Part shown: piece by piece, positions 1 through 6,202 of the stretch
Numbering within the stretch: the first letter of the stretch is position 1
How the letters are laid out: each line of letters starts with the position of its first letter
Assembly (NCBI GenBank): GCA_017451975.1
Contig: JAFTNI010000213.1
Location: forward strand, 1 to 6,541
Source: Clostridia bacterium
Lineage (GTDB): Bacteria; Bacillota; Clostridia; Oscillospirales; CAG-272
Reading direction: 5' to 3'
DNA: 6,541 nucleotides
Position numbers and translations under genes: made by a program
Notes under the pieces: model-generated
The model's input: only the letters and a program-made list of their open reading frames with translations
What the model was told of the DNA's origin: nothing
The model's database searches: none

Positions 1-111
1 ATCTGCAAAAAGCTTACGAACGTATATTTTGCAGACGTAGAGCTTTCCTCCGATAACGCCGTGGGAACGGCGTACCTCGGGCTTGAAAAACTGGCGGGAG
101 GGGAAGGATAA
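1..111 (+). CDS. C-terminal tail of a TsaD-like glycoprotease family protein (partial, 5' end outside window)
   Basis: Frame 1 is open from the first base to TAA at 109-111, giving 36 residues that end in GLEKLAGGEG. The stretch VYFADVELSSDNAVGTAYLG resembles the end of TsaD/peptidase M22 proteins, where an S/T-D-N motif supplies a metal-binding Asp of the ASKHA fold. Canonical TsaD has DNAAMIA-like residues at this point; here they are DNAVGTA. That fits the divergent second glycoprotease paralogue often found just before xseA in Clostridia better than the tRNA t6A enzyme itself. The stop lies 4 nt before the xseA start, so the two are probably co-transcribed. Identity rests on one short motif plus gene order, so it is likely but not certain. 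The activity of the paralogue is unknown to me. Confidence 0.62.
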   Translation: MCKKLTNVYFADVELSSDNAVGTAYLGLEKLAGGEG

Positions 112-115
112 TATT

Positions 116-1336
116 ATGGAAGAAAAACGTGTTATAAGCGTTTCAGAGCTTAACGAATACGTTAAAATGCTCATAGATAACGATGAAATTCTCGCGCACG
201 TATGCGTGCGCGGCGAAATTTCCAACTTTACAAACCATAGAACGGGGCATTTTTATATGACGCTGAAGGACGAAGGTAGCCTGATAAAGGCTGTAATGTT
301 CCGCGGATATGCCTCTAAGCTGAAGTTTCTGCCCGAAAACGGCATGAAGGTGCTGGTAAGCGGCAGGGTAAGCGCGTTTGTGCGCGACGGTCAATACCAG
401 ATATATATAGAAAATATGGAGCCGGATGGCGTGGGTGCGCTCTATATTGCATACGAACAGCTTAAAAAGAAGCTTACGGCAGAGGGGCTTTTCGACCGTT
501 CGAAAAAGAAGCCCGTGCCGAAGATACCCACGCGCATAGGCATTATCACCTCGCCCACGGGCGCGGCGGTGCGCGATATCATCAACATTTTAGGGCGCAG
601 GTTTCCGCTTTGCCGCCCCGTGCTTTACCCCTCGCTCGTGCAGGGCGACGGCGCGCCCGCGAACATTATAGCGGGCATAGACTACTTCAACGAGCATAAA
701 AACGTAGACGTGCTCATTGTCGGGCGCGGCGGCGGCTCGCTGGAGGACCTTTGGGCTTTCAACGACGAAGCGCTTTGCCGCAGGGTAGCGGCTTCTGAAA
801 TTCCGATAATTTCCGCCGTGGGGCACGAAACCGACTTTACGCTTTGCGATTTTGCGGCGAGCGTGCGCGCCCCCACACCCTCTGCGGCGGCAGAGCTTGC
901 TGTGCCCGAAAGCACGGAGCTTGCGCGCAAGATAGGCAACGTGCAAACGCGCATGGAGCTGCTTTGCACGCAGAAAATCAAGCTTTCGCGCGAGCGCCTT
1001 GCGCGCCTCGCCTCTTCGCGCTCGCTTACAAGCCCCATGAACCTTATAGACGATAAGCGCATGGCGCTCGGCGTGGCAGAGGAAAAGCTTTATTCACGAA
1101 TGGAAAAAATATTGGAGCGCAAAAAAGCTATGCTCGGCGCGAGCGCCGCGAAGCTTGACGCGCTCAACCCCCTTGCCGTTGTGGCGCGCGGCTACAGCGC
1201 CGTGTTTGCGGGCGACGGCAAGCTTATAAAGAGCGTGGAGCAAACGAAGGTTGGCGAAACCGTTTCGTTCATGCTCACAGATGGCAAAATTTCCGCCGAG
1301 GTTAAAACGGTGGAGCATGATGAAAGGAAGAAATAA
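116..1336 (+). CDS. xseA: Exodeoxyribonuclease VII large subunit
   Basis: The product is 406 residues, close to the usual 400-450. It is the catalytic subunit of exonuclease VII, a cytoplasmic enzyme that degrades single-stranded DNA from either end to short oligonucleotides and acts in repair. An N-terminal OB-fold (about 5-105) carries GEISNF (33-38) and GHFYMTLKD (44-52). The catalytic domain follows with GIITSPTGAAVRDI (142-155), GRGGGSLEDLWAFND (203-217), SAVGHETDFTLCDFAA (233-248) and RAPTPSAAAE (251-260). Next comes a long charged helical region (about 265-345), then NPLAVVARGYS (351-361) near the C-terminus. ATG at 116 is chosen because GGGAGGGG (96-103, then AAGG) lies just upstream and the protein then begins at the conserved ISVSELN region; an in-frame TTG at 83 would add 11 unconserved residues inside the upstream gene. 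xseB follows after 1 nt. Confidence 0.97.
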   Translation: MEEKRVISVSELNEYVKMLIDNDEILAHVCVRGEISNFTNHRTGHFYMTLKDEGSLIKAVMFRGYASKLKFLPENGMKVLVSGRVSAFVRDGQYQIYIENMEPDGVGALYIAYEQLKKKLTAEGLFDRSKKKPVPKIPTRIGIITSPTGAAVRDIINILGRRFPLCRPVLYPSLVQGDGAPANIIAGIDYFNEHKNVDVLIVGRGGGSLEDLWAFNDEALCRRVAASEIPIISAVGHETDFTLCDFAASVRAPTPSAAAELAVPESTELARKIGNVQTRMELLCTQKIKLSRERLARLASSRSLTSPMNLIDDKRMALGVAEEKLYSRMEKILERKKAMLGASAAKLDALNPLAVVARGYSAVFAGDGKLIKSVEQTKVGETVSFMLTDGKISAEVKTVEHDERKK

Positions 1337-1337
1337 A

Positions 1338-1577
1338 ATGGCTGAAAATAAAATGACTTTCGAGGCGGCGCTTGCGCGCCTTGAAGAAATAGTGCGCGCT
1401 ATGGAAAGCGGCAGTGCGGCGCTGGATTCCTCGCTTTCGCTTTTTGAAGAGGGCATCGGCCTTGTGAAATTCTGCACGAAGGCGCTCGATACGGCAGAGC
1501 AGAAGGTTAAAATTTTGCAGAAGGACGAAAACGGCGAGCTTGCGGAAGTGCCCTTTGCCGTGAAAAAGGGTGAATAA
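1338..1577 (+). CDS. xseB: Exodeoxyribonuclease VII small subunit
   Basis: This 79-residue protein is the small subunit of exonuclease VII. Several copies of it bind the large subunit. The family signature is visible as FEAALARLEEIVRAMESG (7-24), followed by a SLSLFEEGIGLVKFC segment and a helical stretch (KALDTAEQKVKIL) matching the alpha-helical hairpin of the family. ATG at 1338 is selected because GAAAGGAAG (1322-1330) precedes it and MTFEAAL-type starts are typical; longer in-frame versions would run back into xseA. It starts 1 nt after the xseA stop, which suggests coupled translation and matched subunit supply, and ends 1 nt before ispA. Length is normal for the family (about 60-85). 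Confidence 0.96.
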   Translation: MAENKMTFEAALARLEEIVRAMESGSAALDSSLSLFEEGIGLVKFCTKALDTAEQKVKILQKDENGELAEVPFAVKKGE

Positions 1578-1578
1578 G

Positions 1579-2466
1579 ATGGATATTGCAAAGCTTCTTT
1601 CCGAAAACACGGAAATGATCGATTTCTACCTTGCGAAAAACCTTGAAACGCCCGAGCCATTGCTCGAAACGCTCTACAGCTCTATGCGCTACAGCGCGCT
1701 TTCGGGCGGCAAGCGCATACGCCCCTTTCTTGTAACAGAGTTTTGCCGCCTTTTCGGTGGCAAGCCCGAGGCGGCGGTGGATTTCGCCTGCGCTATAGAG
1801 TACGTTCACGCTTCTTCGCTCGTGCACGACGATATGCCTTGCATGGATAACGACTCCCTGCGCCGCGGCAAGCCCACAAACCACGTTGTTTACGGCGAGG
1901 ATATTGCGCTTCTTTGCGGCGACTCGCTTATTACCCGCGGCTACGAAATGGCGGCGAGAAACAAAAATGTGCCCGCAGAGGCGGCGCTCGCGGCAACGGC
2001 AATGCTGCTGCGCGAGGCGGGCGCTATAGGCATGATGGGCGGCCAGGAAATAGACCTTATGTCTGAGGGCAAGAAAATCCCCTTTGAAACGCTTATGGCA
2101 ATGCACGAAAAAAAGACGGGCGCGCTTATAAAGGCATCCTGCCTGCTCGGCGCTATGGCGGCTGGCATAACCGACGAAGCGGACGCGCGCTATAAAGCCG
2201 CCGTAAAATATGCATATGGTATAGGTATCGCTTTCCAGATAATCGACGATATTCTCGACGTAGAGGGCGACGCGGCGCTGCTCGGTAAAGCGACGCACGC
2301 GGATGCATTGCTTGAAAAAACCACTTTTCTCACGTTTATGAGCATACCCGAGGCGCGCGCATACGCCGAAAAGCTTACGGCAGAGGCGCTTGAGGCGATT
2401 GCTCCTTACGAAGGCAACGAAGTTCTTACAGAGCTTGCGAAATTTTTACTTTACAGAAATAAATAA
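1579..2466 (+). CDS. ispA: Short-chain (E)-prenyl diphosphate synthase (farnesyl/geranylgeranyl diphosphate synthase)
   Basis: The product is 295 residues, normal for the bacterial FPP/GGPP synthase family. It condenses isopentenyl diphosphate onto allylic diphosphates in the cytoplasm to feed undecaprenyl and quinone synthesis. Visible motifs are GGKRIRP (43-49); the first Asp-rich motif DDMPCMD (84-90) with the two-residue insertion of bacterial enzymes, followed by RRGKPTNH (95-102); GMMGGQEIDL (151-160); KKTGALI (178-184); and the second Asp-rich motif DDILD (223-227), followed by a Lys-Thr at 247-248. ATG 1579 is preferred over the in-frame GTG at 1570 because AAAAAGGG (1563-1570) sits 8 nt before it. 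The residue five positions before the first Asp is Ser79, where most bacterial FPP synthases have Tyr, so the product chain length is uncertain. The xseB-ispA pairing is conserved across many bacteria; dxs does not follow here. Confidence 0.93.
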   Translation: MDIAKLLSENTEMIDFYLAKNLETPEPLLETLYSSMRYSALSGGKRIRPFLVTEFCRLFGGKPEAAVDFACAIEYVHASSLVHDDMPCMDNDSLRRGKPTNHVVYGEDIALLCGDSLITRGYEMAARNKNVPAEAALAATAMLLREAGAIGMMGGQEIDLMSEGKKIPFETLMAMHEKKTGALIKASCLLGAMAAGITDEADARYKAAVKYAYGIGIAFQIIDDILDVEGDAALLGKATHADALLEKTTFLTFMSIPEARAYAEKLTAEALEAIAPYEGNEVLTELAKFLLYRNK

Positions 2467-2481
2467 ATTCGGAGGATTGTT

Positions 2482-3201
2482 ATGATAAAACTTATCGCAT
2501 TTGACCTTGACGGTACACTTACACAGCATAAAACTCCCCTCGAGCCTGCAAACTACGAAACACTTGTGGCTCTTTCGAAAAAGTATAAGCTTCTTATGGC
2601 GGGCGCAGGCGCTTGCATGAGAATTTTCAACCAGCTCGGCGGCTTTCCAATAGACGTTATAGGCAACTACGGCCTTCAGTACGGCGAATATAACCCCGAA
2701 ACGAAAACGCTCGATATAAAAGAAAACAACGTTATTCCTTGCGACAGGGAAAGCGTAGACGCGCGCGTAACAATGTGCCGCGAAAAATACGGTTTTACCG
2801 AATTTGCGGGCGATAGCGTGCAGTACCACGATTCCGGTTGTGTAACATTTGCCATTCTCGGCACAGAGGCAAAGCAGGAGGATAAGCTTGCTTTCGACCC
2901 CGACCGCGCAAAGCGCCGCAAAATTTACGCCGAGGTTTGCCAAACCTTTTCCGATTACAATGTGTTCGTGGGCGGCTCCTCCTCCTTCGATATGGCGCCA
3001 CGCCCCTTCAATAAGTTTTATGCAATTTCCAAATATTGCGCGGAGCGCGGCATAGACCTTTCCGAGGTTGCTTTCGTGGGCGACGACTACGGCCCCGGCG
3101 GCAACGACGAATCAGTTTATCTTTCCCCCATCAAGTTTATCACGATAGATGATTACCGCACGTTCCCCGAGGTTATAAAGAACGCGGGCTTGCTTGACTG
3201 A
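2482..3201 (+). CDS. HAD-IIB phosphatase, related to eukaryotic-type phosphomannomutase
   Basis: This 239-residue cytosolic HAD-superfamily protein has motif I FDLDGTLT (7-14), where Asp8 would be the nucleophile and Asp10 the acid/base. Lys178 (FNKFY) fits motif III, and GDDYGPGGNDE (200-210) fits the acidic motif IV. The layout GTEAKQEDKLAF (127-138), then VGGSSSFDMAPRPFNKFY (163-180), then the G-D-x4-GGND signature closely parallels eukaryotic phosphomannomutases (GGQISFD..., WDK, GDxxxxGGND). That points to a C2-capped HAD-IIB enzyme acting on a phosphosugar or similar small phosphoester. Motif II, usually with Ser/Thr, reads AGAGACMR (40-47) and has neither. GGAGG at 2471-2475 sits 6 nt before ATG 2482, and the gene is 15 nt after ispA. 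A true mutase, a simple phosphatase or a catalytically weak relative are all possible; the substrate cannot be read from sequence. Confidence 0.82.
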   Translation: MIKLIAFDLDGTLTQHKTPLEPANYETLVALSKKYKLLMAGAGACMRIFNQLGGFPIDVIGNYGLQYGEYNPETKTLDIKENNVIPCDRESVDARVTMCREKYGFTEFAGDSVQYHDSGCVTFAILGTEAKQEDKLAFDPDRAKRRKIYAEVCQTFSDYNVFVGGSSSFDMAPRPFNKFYAISKYCAERGIDLSEVAFVGDDYGPGGNDESVYLSPIKFITIDDYRTFPEVIKNAGLLD

Positions 3202-3202
3202 T

Positions 3203-3712
3203 ATGGAAGAGAACGGCAAGCCTATAGGCAAAATAAAGCTTTTGCAGATATTCAATATTTTTAATCCCCAATTAACTCTTAACTTCGTGGGTGTGCTTCT
3301 TGCCGTAGCTGTGCTTATTATAGGCATATTTGAATTGCTTGCAACATTATTCAGCATATTGTTCGGTATTGTCTGCATTTTTGCCGTTGCATCACGTTCG
3401 CCAAAGGAGATCGAATTTTACGATGAATATTTGAAATTCAGCGATTATTTGTATATCCGCCCCGGCCCGTATGCGAAAAGAGGCTTCTGGTGCCTTCGTG
3501 TGGACTACACCGTGCGTGAAGTGAAAATTGTTCGCTGTGAGCAAAACGCAATAGAAAAATGCTTTGGCGTATGGCGCGTAACTGTTTCGGGAAATGCGGT
3601 TTTCGCCGCTAAAAGAGATTTGGAAAAAATACCTGAAAAAAACACATTTACATTTTACGGTGTCAAGGATATTGACGGCTTCAAAAATAAAATTGAAGGT
3701 ATGAAAAAATAA
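3203..3712 (+). CDS. Small membrane protein of unknown function
   Basis: A 169-residue protein I do not recognise. A short polar N-terminus is followed by a very hydrophobic block (about 25-63, from LTLNFVGVLL to VCIFAVA) long enough for two closely packed transmembrane helices. After it comes a soluble part (64-169) of alternating hydrophobic and charged residues, including EIEFYDEYLKFSDY, DYTVREVKIV and NTFTFYGVKD. This pattern suggests a small beta-rich domain of the kind seen in bacterial PH-like membrane proteins, but that is inference. ATG 3203 starts 1 nt after the HAD stop (TGATATG) with no good Shine-Dalgarno, so translation probably depends on coupling; the in-frame TTG at 3194 overlaps the HAD gene and is less likely. 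By eye the gene is more AT-rich than the operon before it, so it may be a later addition. Confidence 0.72.
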   Translation: MEENGKPIGKIKLLQIFNIFNPQLTLNFVGVLLAVAVLIIGIFELLATLFSILFGIVCIFAVASRSPKEIEFYDEYLKFSDYLYIRPGPYAKRGFWCLRVDYTVREVKIVRCEQNAIEKCFGVWRVTVSGNAVFAAKRDLEKIPEKNTFTFYGVKDIDGFKNKIEGMKK

Positions 3713-3721
3713 AGGTGTGTC

Positions 3722-3884
3722 AGGCTCCCTCTCGAGGGAGCTGGCACGCGTAAGCGTGACTGAAGGAGTATTGCGCATTCACTAACTGTTTGTAAACTCC
3801 TTCCACCACAACGCGAGAACCCCAAACAATGCTTCGCATTATTTGAGGCCCCGCAGTGGTCCCCCTCACTCAAGAGGGAGGCTT
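3722..3884. repeat. MITE-like intergenic palindromic repeat element
   Basis: A roughly 163-bp non-coding block with imperfect terminal inverted repeats: AGGCTCCCTCTCGAG at 3722-3736 matches 13 of 15 bases of the reverse complement of 3869-3883. Inside it are stacked hairpins: GCTCCCTC/GAGGGAGC (3724-3731 with 3734-3741), CACGC/GCGTG (3745-3749 with 3754-3758), GAAGGAGT/ACTCCTTC (3762-3769 with 3796-3803), a 13-bp arm pair with two mismatches (3820-3832 with 3836-3848) and CCCTC/GAGGG (3863-3867 with 3874-3878). The element is much richer in GC than its flanks and contains no coding frame. Terminal GGCTCCCTC/GAGGGAGGC ends with a chain of hairpins are what I remember from abundant dispersed repeats of Clostridia genomes. 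Only one copy is in this window, so its repetitive nature is recalled and not observed. Exact ends and any target duplication are unclear. Confidence 0.72.
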
Positions 3885-3886
3885 AA

Positions 3887-3934
3887 AAAATCACCTCATA
3901 ACAGTAAAAACATATACTGTTATGAGGTGATTTT
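3887..3934 (+). promoter_or_regulatory. Perfect 20-bp inverted repeat covering the yunB ribosome binding site; possible terminator and translation block
   Basis: The left arm 3887-3906 and right arm 3915-3934 are exact reverse complements around an 8-nt loop (3907-3914). The right arm contains the yunB Shine-Dalgarno sequence GAGGTGA (3924-3930), and the ATG begins at 3935, the first base after the stem. In RNA read from upstream the ribosome binding site would be fully paired. The A-tract before it and the T4 within it also resemble a terminator for the preceding operon, although the T run is short and belongs to the stem. Structure is seen directly; the regulatory role is inferred. Confidence 0.75.
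3892..3918 (+). promoter_or_regulatory. Possible mother-cell sigma factor (sigma-E/sigma-K type) promoter for yunB
   Basis: CATATACT at 3911-3918 fits the CATAnnnT -10 pattern shared by sigma-E and sigma-K and matches 7 of 8 positions of CATACAnT. CACC at 3892-3895, 15 nt upstream, resembles the weak sigma-K -35 (mACm); no sigma-E -35 is evident at the right distance. Transcription would begin near 3924, just before or within the Shine-Dalgarno sequence, giving a leader of only about ten bases that lacks the left arm of the hairpin. Expression of yunB by mother-cell sigma factors is known in Bacillus; the promoter here is inferred. Confidence 0.38.
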
Positions 3935-4564
3935 ATGGTTTATATAAGAAAAAAGAGGAAAAAGCTTGTTTTACGCGCCGCGATAAGAATTTTTGCGCTC
4001 GCTTTTTTATTTTGTACCGTACTTCGCGCAGTCAATTTGAAAATAGATGGGTTTATAATACCTTTGGCTCGCACTGGAATTACGGGGAAGATAACCGTTT
4101 TGATAAACGAAGCGGTGACAGAAGCACTTGGCACGGGCGGCTTTGGCGAGCTTGCCGCGACGGTTTACGATGACGGCGGCAGAGTGAGAAGCGTGCGCGT
4201 AGACAGCCTGGGCTTGACCCTTTTCCGCGCAGACGTTTCCGCGCGCGTGGCAAAAAAGCTTGCCGCGCTTGAAAAATTTTACGTTGATGTAGATATTTCA
4301 AATATTATAGACGATGAGGTTTTCTTTGGCGGCGGCTCTTTTTCCGTTGAGGTAGACGTAATCCCAACGGGAGGGGTGGAAACCGACGTTAAAAGCGAAT
4401 TTCTTTCTGCGGGAATAAACCAAACGAACTACCGCCTTGTACTTACCGTGGCGGCAAGGGTTACGGCAGACGTTGTTTCTGCTTTTAACGTGGACGTTGC
4501 CACAAGCGTGAACATTGTGGATATGCTTATAATAGGCGATGTGCCCACGGTTGTGTGGGGGTAG
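3935..4564 (+). CDS. yunB: Sporulation protein YunB
   Basis: A 209-residue protein with a basic N-terminus (KKRKK, 6-10), one membrane anchor or signal segment (about 12-32), and a soluble domain expected outside the membrane. Family motifs are VLINEAVTEAL (55-65), IPTGGVETDVKSEFLSAGINQTNYRL (143-168, the strongest YunB signature) and the C-terminal VDMLIIGDVP (195-204). In Bacillus subtilis yunB is a mother-cell gene and its loss makes spores lysozyme-sensitive; the molecular activity is not known. The protein is shorter than the Bacillus version (about 250 residues): the region before the IPTGG motif (NIIDDEVFFGGGSF) looks condensed, and the C-terminus stops soon after GDVP. Start ATG 3935 has GAGGTGA 4 nt before it, inside a hairpin. 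It stands alone on this strand, converging with the radical SAM gene. Confidence 0.88.
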   Translation: MVYIRKKRKKLVLRAAIRIFALAFLFCTVLRAVNLKIDGFIIPLARTGITGKITVLINEAVTEALGTGGFGELAATVYDDGGRVRSVRVDSLGLTLFRADVSARVAKKLAALEKFYVDVDISNIIDDEVFFGGGSFSVEVDVIPTGGVETDVKSEFLSAGINQTNYRLVLTVAARVTADVVSAFNVDVATSVNIVDMLIIGDVPTVVWG

Positions 4565-4614
4565 CGGCGCTTCGCTTTAATGAATGATGAAGTTCGCATG
4601 TGAGAACGAAATTA

Positions 4615-5523
4615 TTATACCCCCTCGAAATCAAATCGGGGGATAAAGCTTTCTGCGGCGGCTTCGCCGTATTGCGTAAAGCCGTTTTTCACGCCTTTTT
4701 CCGAAGCGAAGCGAACAACCTTTTGATACTCGTACCGCGTAAGCTTGCGCGCAAGCTCGGGGAAGCGCTCGCGAAGGCGCTCGCTTGGCGTATATTGGCT
4801 CATTATGCTTATATAAATTTTATCGCCGTACGTTTCGTGCAGGTAGCGCACGACCTCTATGGAATCGCGCGCACAGCCGGGGAGCACGAGGTGGCGCACC
4901 ACCGTGCCGCGCTTCATCATACCGTTTTCGTCGAAAACGGGCGCGCCTGTTTGCGCAACCATTTCGGCAAGCGCCTCTTTTGCGCGCTCGGGGTAATCGC
5001 GGCAAAGCGAATAGCGCGCGGCAAGCTCGGGCGACATATATTTGAAATCGGGAAGGTAGATATCTATATATCCGCGCAGCATACGCAGTGTTTCCGCGCT
5101 TTCGTAGCCGCCGCAATTATATAATATAGGAATATTAAGCCCGCGAGCCTTTGCCGTATCGAGCGCGGCTATCACATGCGGCACAAAGTGGGTAGCCGTT
5201 ACGAGATTTATATTGTGCGCTCCCTTTTCCTGAAGCTCCAGAAAAATTTCGACAAGGCGGCTTATGGAAATTTCCTTGCCGTGCCCCATGTGTGAAATTT
5301 CTGCATTCTGGCAGAACACGCACGAAAGCGGACACCCCGCGAAAAACACCGTGCCGGAGCCCTGCTTGCCCGAAATTGGCGGCTCCTCCCACATATGGAG
5401 CGCGGCGCGTGAAACGAGCAGGGCGGCGCTCATGCCGCACGCGCCCTTTTGCCCCGACGTTCTGTTTACGCCGCAGGCACGAGGGCAAAGACTGCAACTT
5501 TTATAGAATTCATTTTTATTCAT
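4615..5523 (-). CDS. COG1313 (PflX-type) radical SAM protein, pyruvate formate-lyase activating enzyme-like
   Basis: A 302-residue cytosolic protein expected to carry a 4Fe-4S cluster and cleave S-adenosylmethionine to a radical. The cluster motif CPLSCVFC (Cys64, Cys68, Cys71) lies in VFFAGC...QNAEIS. An N-terminal cysteine set, CSLCPRACGVNR (Cys10, Cys13, Cys17) with GACG (Cys29), is typical of COG1313 and may bind a second metal site. Other family blocks are RAALHMWEEPPISGKQGSGT (39-58), EKGAHNINLVT (99-109), IYLPDFKY (155-162), VVRHLVLPG (208-216) and MSQYTP (241-246). Substrate is unknown for this family; activation of a glycyl radical enzyme is often assumed but no such enzyme is nearby. 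ATG 5523 is chosen for GGAGG five bases upstream and for the ATGAATAA overlap with the preceding gene; an in-frame ATG at 5547 would add eight residues. Confidence 0.88.
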   Translation of the reverse strand: MNKNEFYKSCSLCPRACGVNRTSGQKGACGMSAALLVSRAALHMWEEPPISGKQGSGTVFFAGCPLSCVFCQNAEISHMGHGKEISISRLVEIFLELQEKGAHNINLVTATHFVPHVIAALDTAKARGLNIPILYNCGGYESAETLRMLRGYIDIYLPDFKYMSPELAARYSLCRDYPERAKEALAEMVAQTGAPVFDENGMMKRGTVVRHLVLPGCARDSIEVVRYLHETYGDKIYISIMSQYTPSERLRERFPELARKLTRYEYQKVVRFASEKGVKNGFTQYGEAAAESFIPRFDFEGV

Positions 5524-6121
5524 CGCATCCTCCGTGCTTTTCACCATAGCAATCCTTTAGTGGCAGATATTCTATAATGCTATCGTAAAGCCTCAGGTAC
5601 CGTTTTTGCTTGAAATTTAACATCGTACATTGAAGAAAGAAAATATCAACTGCCTCCCACATAAATACCCATGCGAAAATATCAATTATTTCTGTGAAGA
5701 TTTCAACTCTTGCCCCTGAAATGTCAATGCCTATCATAAAAGCCATAGCGCCTATGGCAACCAAAGACATGATAAGTGCAAGCTTATGAAGCTTCTTTTT
5801 TTCCATTATAGTGTAGCGGTATTTATCACCGTAGTGGCTGTGTATTGCTCGGCAGTATTCCTTTTGCTCCTCCTCGGTTATTACGTCACTGAATATACGG
5901 AAGTGAATAGGCTTATCGCCGGGGACGGGCGCAAGGCTATGCTCTATAAAGTCGCTGAGCTCCTCGGAAATTATGTTGTGGTTTTCTGTGCTATATGGGG
6001 AAAGGAAGCTTTCGTCGTTTATTACACGCAAATCTACCAACACTCTGCCGTCGCTGTCTTTTTTATGTTCGTTCTTGCGCGAACGTATTTCTTTTTTTAT
6101 TTCTTTTATGGAGTTAAGCAT
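5516..6121 (-). CDS. Uncharacterised two-helix membrane protein
   Basis: A 201-residue protein whose function I do not recognise. A strongly charged N-terminus (SIKEIKKEIRSRKNEHKKD) leads into a soluble region (about 25-108) with LVDLRVINDESFLSPYS, then EELSDFIEHSL and IHFRIFSDVITEEE. Two membrane segments follow (about 112-132 and 141-165), the second with IDIFAWVFMWEAVDIFFLQ, and a short charged C-terminal tail of about 35 residues. Similar proteins with an AWVFLWEAVD-like stretch occur, as I remember, in other Clostridia and are unannotated. ATG 6121 is preferred since AAGGGGG lies five bases upstream; an upstream TTG at 6136 would lack a site. Its last codons overlap the radical SAM start by 8 nt, so the pair is almost certainly one transcription unit. 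The gene is more AT-rich than the radical SAM gene. Confidence 0.74.
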   Translation of the reverse strand: MLNSIKEIKKEIRSRKNEHKKDSDGRVLVDLRVINDESFLSPYSTENHNIISEELSDFIEHSLAPVPGDKPIHFRIFSDVITEEEQKEYCRAIHSHYGDKYRYTIMEKKKLHKLALIMSLVAIGAMAFMIGIDISGARVEIFTEIIDIFAWVFMWEAVDIFFLQCTMLNFKQKRYLRLYDSIIEYLPLKDCYGEKHGGCDE

Positions 6122-6173
6122 AAAAACCCCCTTCAATATATGTATTTATATTCTTATAATAACACATCAAAAT

Positions 6174-6202
6174 ATTATATTCAATAAAATAATTTGTGTA
6201 TT
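6174..6202 (-). promoter_or_regulatory. Possible weak promoter for the membrane protein / radical SAM unit
   Basis: Reading the minus strand, TATAAT lies at 6179-6174, with AATACA (6202-6197) 17 nt upstream as a poor -35 matching only its last three bases. A start near 6167 would give a leader of about 45 bases before ATG 6121. The region is so AT-rich that a chance TATAAT is quite possible. Confidence 0.33.

Noticed and set aside
465..490. Near-identical stretch in xseA and ispA (AAGCTTACGGCAGAGG at 470-485 and 2371-2386)
   Set aside because: Both encode Lys-Leu-Thr-Ala-Glu in frame within unrelated folds; shared codon preference explains it without a repeat element.
1507..2298. Long open frame of about 263 codons on the minus strand opposite xseB/ispA
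   Set aside because: It lies entirely antisense to well-recognised genes, is rich in Arg/His/Ala typical of shadow frames, and matches no motif I know.
3722..3934. CRISPR array or riboswitch in the structured intergenic region
   Set aside because: There are no regularly spaced direct repeats, and the hairpin chain with inverted termini fits a palindromic repeat element; no known riboswitch core was recognised.
4565..4614. Possible bidirectional terminator between yunB and the radical SAM gene
   Set aside because: Only short stems are visible (AGCG/CGCT and GTTC/GAAC), and neither is followed by a T run on either strand, so I cannot support a terminator.
4600..5124. Open frame of 174 codons on the plus strand opposite the radical SAM gene
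   Set aside because: It is the shadow of a gene with clear CxxxCxxC and family motifs, and has no Shine-Dalgarno sequence or recognisable domain.
5524..5547. Alternative upstream start (ATG 5547) for the radical SAM protein
   Set aside because: It has an AAAGGA-like site, but the extra eight residues precede the conserved start, and ATG 5523 has a better GGAGG and the common ATGAATAA start-stop overlap.
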